From Buddleja alternifolia (Eukaryota; Streptophyta; Magnoliopsida; Lamiales; Scrophulariaceae): a DNA stretch of 64,000 bases. The notes below the pieces were generated by a model. It saw only the letters and a list, made by a program, of their open reading frames with translations, was not told the origin of the DNA and searched no databases. Location: positions 25,116,843 to 25,180,842 of the forward strand of contig CM033404.1 in assembly GCA_019426215.1 (NCBI GenBank). The letters are read 5' to 3'. Positions 1-10,000 of this stretch are shown here, piece after piece. Numbering within the stretch: position 1 is the stretch's first letter; the number at the start of each line of letters is the position of its first letter. Position numbers and translations under genes: made by a program.

Positions 1-463
1 CTTTCTTAGCACCATAGCTCTGCCTCCTCGATCTAGCAACTCGTTCATCCCTCTCGGAAATACTAATTTGCTCTCTGACCTCTGGCTCTATGGTTCTGCC
101 TCTGGCTCCACAACTGCTCCCACTGGCTTCATGTTCTACCTACCCGGTAACACAAATCGGCCTCTGCTGCTGCGGATCTACCTCTGCTGGCACCACGATT
201 TTTCAACATTTTCTCGTTAACGTTCAACGGGATTACTCTTCTATGGCTGACGATCTACCTGATCTCATCCTCCTCTGTCATCTTCTCCGGCTTCACCACG
301 ACCTCAATCCGTGCTTCTCTGCAACGAAATCGTCGAGCTTGATTACTCTTCCTTCTCCTACCATCGTTCCCACGACGAAATCCGTGTTTTGCCAAAAACA
401 CTTCCCCATAGATCTAGATCTAAGACGTCTCCTAAATCTACAACCTATGGCTCTGATACCAGT
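1..463 (-). mobile_element. 5' interior of a minus-strand LTR retrotransposon
   Basis: This stretch lies just inside a recognisable primer binding site and LTR, so it is the 5' leader or start of the coding interior of an element that continues leftwards out of the window. No minus-strand reading frame with a recognisable gag domain is visible. The long plus-strand frame over it is incidental. The primer type and LTR style suggest Ty1/copia, but no domain confirms it. Confidence 0.6.
448..461 (-). other. tRNA-Met primer binding site
   Basis: On the minus strand this reads TGGTATCAGAGCCA, the complement of the 3' end of plant initiator tRNA-Met, which primes reverse transcription in most plant Ty1/copia elements. 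It lies two bases from the LTR edge at 464, the usual spacing, and fixes the element's orientation as minus. Confidence 0.85.
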
Positions 464-1154
464 TGTTAGGGATGGTAGGCATCAAAGCACTAAGAATAAT
501 CAAGAAACAACAAAACCTAAGCCTAAATACGAAGATGAACAACACGAGGATTTAACGTGGTTCGGCATAACTTGCCTACATCCACGAGCCAACCTAGACT
601 ACATCTTTATTTCTTTCAAAGTACATCAAGAGTTCATCCATCAATTACAAGAGAGAGTTCACATATTTATAATGGTGGAGAAGTCTAAACCCTAACAAAT
701 TAGGAAAAACACTCCTAAACAACTAGGGAATAATTCCTAATACAATAGGAAACAATTCCAATCAAAGTAGGACTCAAGACATGCCAAAATAAGGAAAAAC
801 CGTCAAAAAACGCGTCTCCAGCGCTGTTGCCCGCGCCCAGGCGCCATACAGTGGCGCCTGGGCGCACCCCTCTCCTGTGGCGCCTAGGCGCACCCCTCTG
901 CCTGTGGCGCCTGGGCGCCGCCATGTTGGCGCCTGGTCGCACCCCTCTGCCTGTGGCGCCTCTTCTGGGCGCCTGGGCGCAACTGTGCATATCTGCACTT
1001 CCCAACTTCAATTTTTCGACTCTTCTTGGATCTATTTTGGCTCCTCTTCTTGACCTTATTTTGATCCGACTCCACCAAACCCATCAAGCAGAAACAACTC
1101 CGATTCACTGCAAAGTACAAAACCAAAACTTAGTCAATCTTATGGCCATTAACA
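464..1154 (-). repeat. 5' LTR of the left-edge retrotransposon
   Basis: The inner edge begins TGTTAGGG directly beside the primer site. On the minus strand a TATA-like ATTATAAATA lies near 665-675 and AATAAAG signals lie downstream, so U5/R occupies about 464-670. The outer edge is uncertain. TAACA at 1154 would give an LTR of about 690 bp with a normal-length U3. The exact inverted match CCCTAACA at 690-697 would give a 234-bp LTR, but would leave almost no U3 upstream of the TATA box. I prefer the longer version. No second LTR is in the window. Confidence 0.6.
813..985. repeat. GC-rich array of GGCGCCTGGGCGC-like palindromic units
   Basis: About six imperfect copies of a unit containing GGCGCCTGGGCGC, separated by short spacers such as ACCCCTCTGCCTGTG, form a GC-rich island in AT-rich DNA. 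It falls in the presumed U3 of the LTR, so it could be an enhancer-like repeat. Apparent proteins on either strand here are repeats of this unit and not genes. Confidence 0.75.
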
Positions 1155-2412
1155 TTGTTCTCTCTCTCTCACTCATTAAAAAGCAACTCCTTTTCACAAA
1201 ATCATGTATTAACAATCATTCATAAAGTAATTTACGAACATGAATAGAGGAGAGGATAAAGGATAGAGAAAAACCGTGAGAGACATAAATGTGGCAGTTT
1301 ATTTGGATGATGGGAATTCACAAATGAAGCTTGGGAAGTTTATTGGGAGGGAAGAAACTACTTAAGAGGTGGTCAGTTTCTTTAATTTATAGGTAGATAG
1401 CAGTTTTTAGTTTTCCAATTTCCAACTTAGATCGTGAAGGATGTAGAATTCAAGGGATTTGTGTCGGGGTTAATTTTGGCAATTCATTTAAAACACACCA
1501 TGACAGTTAGTATAAGGCTCTCCCACTTTATAAAAGAGTATAGATATATATATATATATATAATAACTATTAATGCAGCACAATTGAGTTCAATTACTCT
1601 ATTCATATATATACTTTCTTCAATCGCTAAAATGCCCTTACTTGGATCACATAAATGTTTCTATTTGTTCATAAAAACATGTTCGCATTTTATTATAGAT
1701 TTATATCGTTGACACGTGTAAGTTCGCTTAATGCCCGTTCGGAATTATGATATTCATGAGTTTTCCAACTTCTCAATCATCTTCTTGCTGTCTATGGAAA
1801 AATTTCTGATAATCTTCCAAGTCTTTTTTGGCTAAATAATCATCTTCGAAGTCTCTGCGTAAGACTTTGTGAAAAGTATTTAATTTGATGAAGGCAAACA
1901 TGTGTTAGCATGATATGAGTATTTTTATGGGTGTCAAAAATCTAGAAGATTGGAAGAGACGATGGAATTAACATTTGTGATTGACTTTTCCAAAACTGAA
2001 GGAGGTTTCCAAACTAGAAACCTAAACCATCTTTTAAGAGAATTCAGGTGGCATGCACTCAACTTTTCGGACATCGAACGCCCGAGTATTGTCTATTTTG
2101 ATCGTAGCCCACACGATAGGTATTGTCTGGTTTGATAAGAGCCATGCGATATTGTCATAAAAGGTGTCTTGAGAGGGGAGTTTGGGGCTTATGAGCCTCT
2201 CAGATCCTTCGTCTCTGAGATGAAAGTTACATACACGTCAATAATGAGTAGGATTCTCCCTTTCTACAAACCACAATATCGATTTTAATGTATATGATAG
2301 AGATAAAAGTCATCAAAAGAATGAAGTTCCATTGGTTGTACAATTATTCCATTCAAAAATACACTTAACTATGTTAAAAATGAATATGCTAATGGTGTTC
2401 AACCTAATTCAG
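1155..2412. other. Non-coding DNA upstream of the first visible REN1 exon
   Basis: No reading frame here matches the PH domain or the first half of the RhoGAP domain expected upstream of 2413. A short TA microsatellite lies at about 1541-1562. The simplest reading is the end of a large intron, with the retrotransposon at 1-1154 inserted further left in the same intron. The alternative is that the gene is a 5'-truncated copy and this is ordinary flanking DNA. Confidence 0.5.
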
Positions 2413-4065
2413 GTAAAATTGATTTTTTGCCCGAGGAGGATCCACATGTTATAGCTGACTGTATAAAGGTATATTGTGCAAACATAAATAAGAAATTTGG
2501 TTGAGATTCTACTCTATTGTTCAATTGATGTTTTCTTTTGCTAATCTTGTATTGTATTACCAGTATGTTCTTCGGGAGTTACCTTCATCGCCAGTTCCTG
2601 CTTCATGCTGCAAGGCTCTTCTTGAAGCTTTTCGTGAGTCTTTTTTCTCGTCTTTCATAATATGCATGCTATAATATCAGTATGTACTATAATATCAACT
2701 GGATAATGTATCCATCAAATAAATAGTGTGTTTACTCAATGTGGATCTCAAACATGTATTTTGTTAAAAAAAGACTTTCTGCATTTGTCTGGTAAGGACC
2801 TATTAATTGTTTCATAACTTTGGGAAATGTCTACATGGTTCAAATCATTGATTTCAGAATAACTAATAATTAGATTTCAGTGATAGAAGCGAACTTTAGG
2901 AAATTAAATCAACAAGATTCCTAACAGGACTTTGAACTTTGTGGCATCTGAAGAGCAATGTAACATTGCTGTATTTTGATATCGCATTTTAAATTTTATG
3001 ATTAATTTTGGGAAATTTGTTGTGATGATTAGGAACTGAGCGTGGAATAAGAGTAAGTGCTATGCGTTCAGCAATATGTGAAACATTTCCTGAGCCAAAT
3101 CGCCGCTTATTACAGAGGTAGGTAGTCCGCATAACATTTCATTTTTCTTTTACTTTGATTTGTAACATTGGAAAGCCTTTTTGATGTTAATATGCTATAG
3201 TATCTATTTTTGTTATTTTAGCTGACTAAACTTTGCTTCTGTTTCAGCATGCCTTTGTATGAGGTGTGATATGATACCACACTTTGTGGATCTTTGTTTT
3301 CTTATTATTCCGATACCAGACGAGATTCTTTTATTTGTTTTCGATTGTTTTAGTCCTTACCCCTCCCTACTCCAAAGGAACTGAACAGGTGGGAGCCTTT
3401 TCCCACTTGAATATTGATTCTGCTACTCAAAAAATTTATTCTATAACTACTAATGTAAACTTTTTTGGAGGAAGTTCTGTTATTTTATGCTTTTGAAAAT
3501 TAGAGATTAGTATTGTGGCCCATTTATTTTGTAATATAAACTTTTTCTGCTGGATAATGAATGAGTGTACCTTCAATGATTTTTGATATGTTACTTGAAA
3601 GACTTATTAATATACACACACACGCACATGTACATAAAACTGTCAATTATAAGCATCCAAAAAGAGAAAAAAAACTTTCCTAGTATGTAATCTACCGAAG
3701 CAGAGAATCGTTCTACATAAAGAGACTTAGTTTCTTGTGCTAGACATTCTCATTTTGAGCCTTGTATTATTTCAACATTTCTGAATTCTCATTAAGTTTT
3801 GGTTGTTTCTCTCTCTGTCAGAATTCTAATGATGATGCAAACAGTGGCTTCCCATAAAGCTGAAAATAGAATGAGTATATCAGCTGTGGCAGCTTGCATG
3901 GCTCCCTTACTTCTTCGCCCGCTTCTAGCTGGGGATTGTGAGCTTGAAGAGGATTTTAGTGTGGGAGGTGATAACTCTGTTCAACTTTTGCAAGCAGCTG
4001 CTGCAGCTAATCATGCTCAAGCCATTGTCATTATATTACTTGAGGAGTACGATAATATATTTGGG
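2413..4065 (+). other. REN1 exons for the C-terminal half of the RhoGAP domain
   Basis: Four exons encode, in order, DFLPEEDPHVIADCIK, YVLRELPSSPVPASCCKALL, a segment with ICETFPEPNRRLLQR, and a long exon with AVAACMAPLLLRPLLAGD and LLQAAAAANHAQAIVIILL. These are the plant PH-RhoGAP signature blocks of the ROP-binding face. The arginine finger lies in the missing N-terminal half. Phases are 1/0, 0/1, 1/2 and 2/0, so the first exon needs one base from an upstream exon. This confirms that the gene does not begin here. Confidence 0.9.
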
Positions 4066-7000
4066 GTATGCTTCAGTTTTACCTTGTTGTCGTTTTCCAA
4101 TTGCTTATTATATAGTTTAGCTGACTCATAATGTGTGGAAATGTAAGATGGTTCACCTTTTGATATTGAAGGTTTCTTATAGCACGTGATTAGATTTTAT
4201 GCTTATTAATGTTTTTCTTATTACATACAAGTTTTGGTGAATAATTTTTGTTCCAAATGATACCTAAAAGTCACTTATCAATTATATAATACATGTTTTT
4301 GAATAATGTTCTATTTCTTCATGTTACTTCTAAAAGTACCCATCAGAGTACATCATGTGATCGATGTTGATTCTCATACGTTCAATACAACAAATTGTAA
4401 ACATATATAACTCTCTTATATATATATGTGGCTGATTCATTCACCTTTCAGTTTCCCCTTTTAAGTGTGTTAACCAGATACGTGATGGTTTAATCTTAGA
4501 ATTTCATACTATTGCTGCTCTTTTTTCGGCTAGTCTCTCTCATCCTCTTTGTTCTCTTTGTCCTTTCTCCCATCTTCATTTATATCTGATGAATATATGT
4601 TCGAATAGAAGCATACTAAGGTCCAAAAATTGAGGGCTCTTATTGTACTTTGAAGACAGAATGTGTGGGCTTAAGTAGTTCTCAAAAGTCTCTTAAAATC
4701 ATAAAGTGATTTCCATTGTTCAAATATCTTTTGCTTTTTTTTTTCCAAGTACTTTTCCAGTTCATTTCTGAACCAAAGTGTATTTAAGTTGTTTTCATAA
4801 TAGAATTTGATTTAGAAGTGATGGCTTTGGTTTACAAACCCTGAGATGGGCTAAACAATCAGTTGTTCATGGTTATTCCATAGTTTAATCTTTGCAATTT
4901 GCTCTTCGCGGTACTATTCCAGGATGTGCAAAGTTTAAAATGCAAGAGTTTATTTCAATTTAGGTAGATTCATTTTAGAGAGAGTATTGAAATATTTTGT
5001 TTCCTTTATATGAAATTATGTGCAATTAATTACTTTGGAGAGCGTTCCATCTGTCTACCATTTTGTACTGTTGTATGTGATTAAACCTTAGCAATTATTT
5101 TACAGGATGGCGCCGTATCACATGAACCCTACACAGATTCAGAAGAGAGTGGAAGTGAGAGTGACGAAATTACAGATGATGATTATGATGATGAGGATGA
5201 CGATAGCTTTGACGATGATGGGGATGATTACACAACTGAGGCCTCTGGTACAGATTTAGATGAGCATGAACCAAGTCCGATTAGTAGTGAGTCTGCTGAA
5301 ATTCAACATCATAAAAAGGTTATTTCCTATTTAGTCTTCTAATATTTCCAAGTTATTGTTTATCATGCTTTTATTTAGAGGTGTAAGTTAATTTTTTGTT
5401 GTGGCTTTTTCACTACTTTTATAGTTGATGCGTAACATTATTTTAGCATCCCAAGTTTATATCGCAAGTTGTTCTCAGGTTTTGCCCAATTCAATTATGC
5501 AATATAGTTTGTAATGATACTATCTAGGAGGATTTAGTTTCATTTAGATAAATACATCTACCAATGAAAACTAGCTCTATTGGCAAACTCGAGAGTCCAA
5601 GATAATAGATATCTTGGGTTCTACTCCCACCAATAGTGTGCGAGTCTTTTCTCTAGTTTCATAGTAGGTGTTAGCATATTGTAATAAGTGTTAATTGTAA
5701 TTGAAACTTATTAATATGATGGACTACTGAAGATGCAGGTCTCTGAAAGGCAGATTCGTCAACTAGATGATGTTGTTGAAGCAAGGAAAAATTTGCCATC
5801 AAGTCCACCTCAAACTTCATTGCTTCAACATGATAATGTTCCAAACTCTGATGGCAAGATGGAATCTAACGAACTATTAGGAGCTGATCCTGCTGGAAAC
5901 TCTTCTGAATTATCACATGAACCTGTCCGTAGCACTCGTCGACCCACTGTTTGGGGACGTACTCCTGTGAGTAAATCATTTCTACGTGTCTTTACTTTAT
6001 TGGCCACCGTTTTTTATTATCTTTGAAATGCATATTTGTTACTTTTGATGCACCATTTTGATGCATAATATTAGTAAATGTGATGTTTTACATTTTTGAG
6101 ATATTTCAAATAATTCGGTTGGTGTGTTTGAGTCCAGGGAAGGAAGAACCTTTCTATGGAGTCCGTTGAGCTTCCTCTCGAAAATGTGTAAGTGATAATA
6201 TATAAAATTCTACAACAAATATGTTTGTGTTTCCTTTACTAACATATTTGTTACCTTTATAACATTTTCGAAAAGCATTCGGGTCAATTTGACACACTCT
6301 GCTCCAAATGGGATGAAAGCTGGAATAAATTTTTTGATGACTAATGAATTCTCAACTTGAAATTTACATACAAATTGGTCATCATTGATATGGAGAAATT
6401 GGCATCCATGAAAATACTGGAAGACTTCAAATCCAAAAAATCAAAAATCCACAGGTCCCACAATGAGCAAGAATCTTTTTACTATGCCTGGTGTTTAAGA
6501 TCAAAGATATGTTGGTAACTTAAAGCAATGGATATACTTTGGTTATCTAGTTTATATCCGAACTTTTATTGTTTTGTCGAGTTTTATTTGGAGTCGCTAT
6601 CTCTAGAACTAGCTGGTGTCTTAATTATTTTTAAATTTCTCGTTGAGAGTTCTAGTCCGTTATTTTACTTGTTTGTCATTTTCTTATCAACTAAAGTGAA
6701 AGCCTACTTGCTCTTCTTCTCTTCTTTTCTTTCTTTCTTGATTTCGTCCATCTCAGATTTCTTAGACCTACAATGGGACTTGTTTTGCTTTCCCTTACAA
6801 CTGTAAATATCCTTAACGAAATTCCCGCTAATCCAAACTCTACTTTCAAAGGCTTGACTGGAGCTCGACTCATTTGTTCCCCTTCTTAACATAATTTGTT
6901 CGAGTGAAAACTGATCTCTACTTTTATTCCTTTGTATAAGACAAACATCTTATGTGCTTGGCACTAGATTCCATAAGATGTTTTGTTTTCTCGTTTACGT

Positions 7001-10000
7001 GCACACATCCATCAGTATGTTACTATCTATATGCACAAACATGCTACAACTTCATTGGCTTAATTACACTAATTTGGCTTATAATAGGGTTGAAATCCAA
7101 AAGCTTGAGTCAATCAAAACAGATTCAGAAACCCAAATTTCGACGGAGGTAGAGCTTTAAGTGTTAATTTTTCTATTTTTAAGTATTTCCTCCCCAATAT
7201 CCTTTTCTTGCGTATGTGATCTATTCAATTGTCTTCCTTAATAGGCTAAGGCGAATTTGCTTCTACAAGATAGTCTAGAGAGGCGGAAGCATGATTTACA
7301 TGAACTTCGTCTTGGTCTTGAGAAAGATGTAAGGCTTGTCTGAAGAATTTGACTCAAGTTTTTTATCTTCAGTATAATGCTCTTGTCCAAAAGCATTAGC
7401 TACGAATTTATACCATGCTTCTGTTGAATTCCATTAGGGTGTGTTTGGATTGAAGGATTTGAAAGCTATGAAGTCCAAATTCATCAACAAACTTGTTTGG
7501 ATGATTCAAGTTATAATGCATTTCAAATCCATTGGAACTCATTTTGAGCTACTTTTCCAATCATTATGGTGGACGTCAAATAACTCCCTTCAAGAGTCAT
7601 TTGAAATGCTTATTCCAAATCCACTTCTCAAATCCAAATCATTCAATCCAAACACAACCTAAGGGTCATGTTTGGATTGGAGGATTTGAAAGGCATGAAT
7701 TTCAAATTCATAAACAAGTTCATTGAGTTTGTTTGGACGATTTCACGTTACAAAGGATTTGTAATCCCTTGTAACTCAATTTATGTTACTTTGTCAACCA
7801 TTATGGTGGATTTTAAATGACTTTGATTTGGAGTCATTTCAAATGCTCCGTCCAAATTCATTCCTCAAATTCAAATACATCGATCCAAACATAACCTTAT
7901 CTTTTCATTCTATTTGAAGAAAGACATAAGAAAACATTTGTAGACGTACACAACAAAGTAGCAAGAAGACTTCTTATGACAAAAACGAGTCATTTCAAAT
8001 GATAACATTGAACCTTTTACATAGTCATTTTGCATTTTCGCGGTTGGGTATAAAATGAAGAAAAAATATGTTCAAATGAGTGTTATGAGCTTATATTTTC
8101 CTCTCCCTATTTTATTCTAACGCCACAACTTGACTTGCTCAACTTTTAACATTCAAGTAGACTAAAGTGGATACCGCATTGTAGGTGGCAAGACTGCACG
8201 AGCAACTACAGAAGCAGACAGAGTCGAGGACGACACTTGAACTTGGACTTAAAATATCACAACTACCTCCATCTGTATCCTCCTTTGTTGATGAGAAGGT
8301 TAGAGTGCCTCACTGTATCTGTAAATTTATTTTATCATGTGATGTAAATAATCACCTTTAATTTGCATATAGATGAAGGCAGAACTGGAGGAAATTGCTC
8401 AAGCAGAGGCATATGTTATAAATTTAAACCAAAAGGCTGATGATCTTGAATTGCATCTCAATCAACAACGTGAACAAAACTCTAGGATTCGGCATGAAAT
8501 ATGCAATCAGCTTCATCAAATTCAAAATCACCAACTAAATTCGTAAGCACTTATTTTCTTCCTTCAATTCTTGTTATGGTGTTTTCCTTTGTAACTTGTG
8601 CATGAATTTTTCCTGTCAATTGTTGTTTTTGTACATTACTGAACCTTCAGAACAAATAAATCAAGTTTTAACAGATTTCCAAATCCAATTCAGTTGCAAT
8701 CTTAGTAAAAGTATTTTGGAGTTCAAAATATGTTTGATTGATATTATCACTTCCACCATGATGTCTTCTGGACTGTGAAGAAAATAACCTCCAGGCAAGC
8801 ATGGGTTACATTCGAATATCTTTTTCATATGCTTTAAAGCATGAGAGTGAAAACGTGATTTTTTGTGTATTTATACGGTTTTGGCCTCAAAAGCAATAGT
8901 TAAAATTATTCAGCAGATAATTATTGCTTCGCACTATAAATAGAGTAGAAATTGAACTTTATTATAGATATCCCCAACATGAGGGGTGCAATTGTAAAAA
9001 ATATTTAACATGAGGGGGTGCGTTTGTAATTATCAATTAGTGAGGGGAGGTTTGTGTAATTATCCCATCTTTGAGGTGCTGCGAGTGTAATTATCCCTAT
9101 AAAAATAGGTTTAGAAAGAAATGTAGAACAAGAATTTAAAGCTTTTTTTTTTAAGGTGATTGATATTGGCACTCCACAAATTACTATAGGAGCTCCAAAT
9201 TTAATTTTATTACTAAAATATGACAACAATGCTCATGGAGTATAAAAATATTATAAACTTCAAAATTAAATTCTAAAAGTATTTTTATGCAATCAAAACA
9301 AGTTATTATATTTCACTATTCTATTACATATTAAATAATAAAAATATAAAAACAAAACCGTTTAAAATATTTATATGGAATGAAGCCCGTCAATGAAAAC
9401 TTTAGATCACCATCAACAATATAACATAGTAACACATGCCAAATTCGAAATGACAAAAAAATTGAATTTCAAATGAAAATTATTTCATTTTTACCGCGTA
9501 TTAACACTAAAACCATCAATTTTATGTAGTTTTTTTATAGTAATAAATCAAGATCTACGCATAAATAAGTACAACCCAGATAAACTTAATCCCTATAAAA
9601 AAAACGTAGTAGTAGTGGTAATAATAATAATAATAAGCGGTGATGACGCCGATAATGTTAGAAGTAGCCGATAATTTCTCCAGTTGTACATGAAGAGACA
9701 AAGTATATAAATATATTTTATATTTAAATGTCCAAATAATAATAATAATTTATTTCTTACGTAATTCTTTAGTATTCTTAAACTGATAGTTTTGTGATTG
9801 CATACATGTACGTATTATCCAATTATACATTTTTCAAATAATTATTTGGATAAATTATTACGAAAAAAGAATTGATTATTAAAAGGAACATTTATTTTTT
9901 AATTTGTTAGCAATTGATTTTTTTTGTTAACAAATGGGTACTATTGTCAATTGCCTAGAGAGATAAAGAAAAGTGGAGCTCCTATAGTAATTTGTGGAGC

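Larger units (their letters stand above)
7088..8542 (+). other. REN1 exons for the coiled coil
   Basis: Four exons encode a highly charged helical region: VEIQKLESIKTDSE, then LLLQDSLERRKHDLHELRLG, then VARLHEQLQKQTE, then MKAELEEIAQAEAYVINLNQ. Heptad-like spacing of leucine, isoleucine and valine indicates a coiled coil of about 140 residues, which in REN1-type proteins is thought to mediate membrane or vesicle targeting. Short exons of 61, 84, 114 and 170 bp are typical of this gene family. Confidence 0.85.

Noticed and set aside
90..695. Plus-strand open frame of about 200 codons
   Set aside because: It crosses the primer site and LTR of a minus-strand retrotransposon and resembles no domain.
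715..1225. Arginine/alanine-rich proteins on both strands
   Set aside because: They are translations of the GC-rich palindromic repeat in the LTR.
1434..2135. Short plus-strand frames upstream of REN1
   Set aside because: No similarity to the PH domain or RhoGAP N-terminus, and no good splice context.
3284..3496. Hydrophobic 70-residue frame between REN1 exons
   Set aside because: Lies within an intron; the flanking exons join in phase without it.
7441..7726. Small frames within the tandem MITEs
   Set aside because: Explained by the inverted-repeat MITE sequence.
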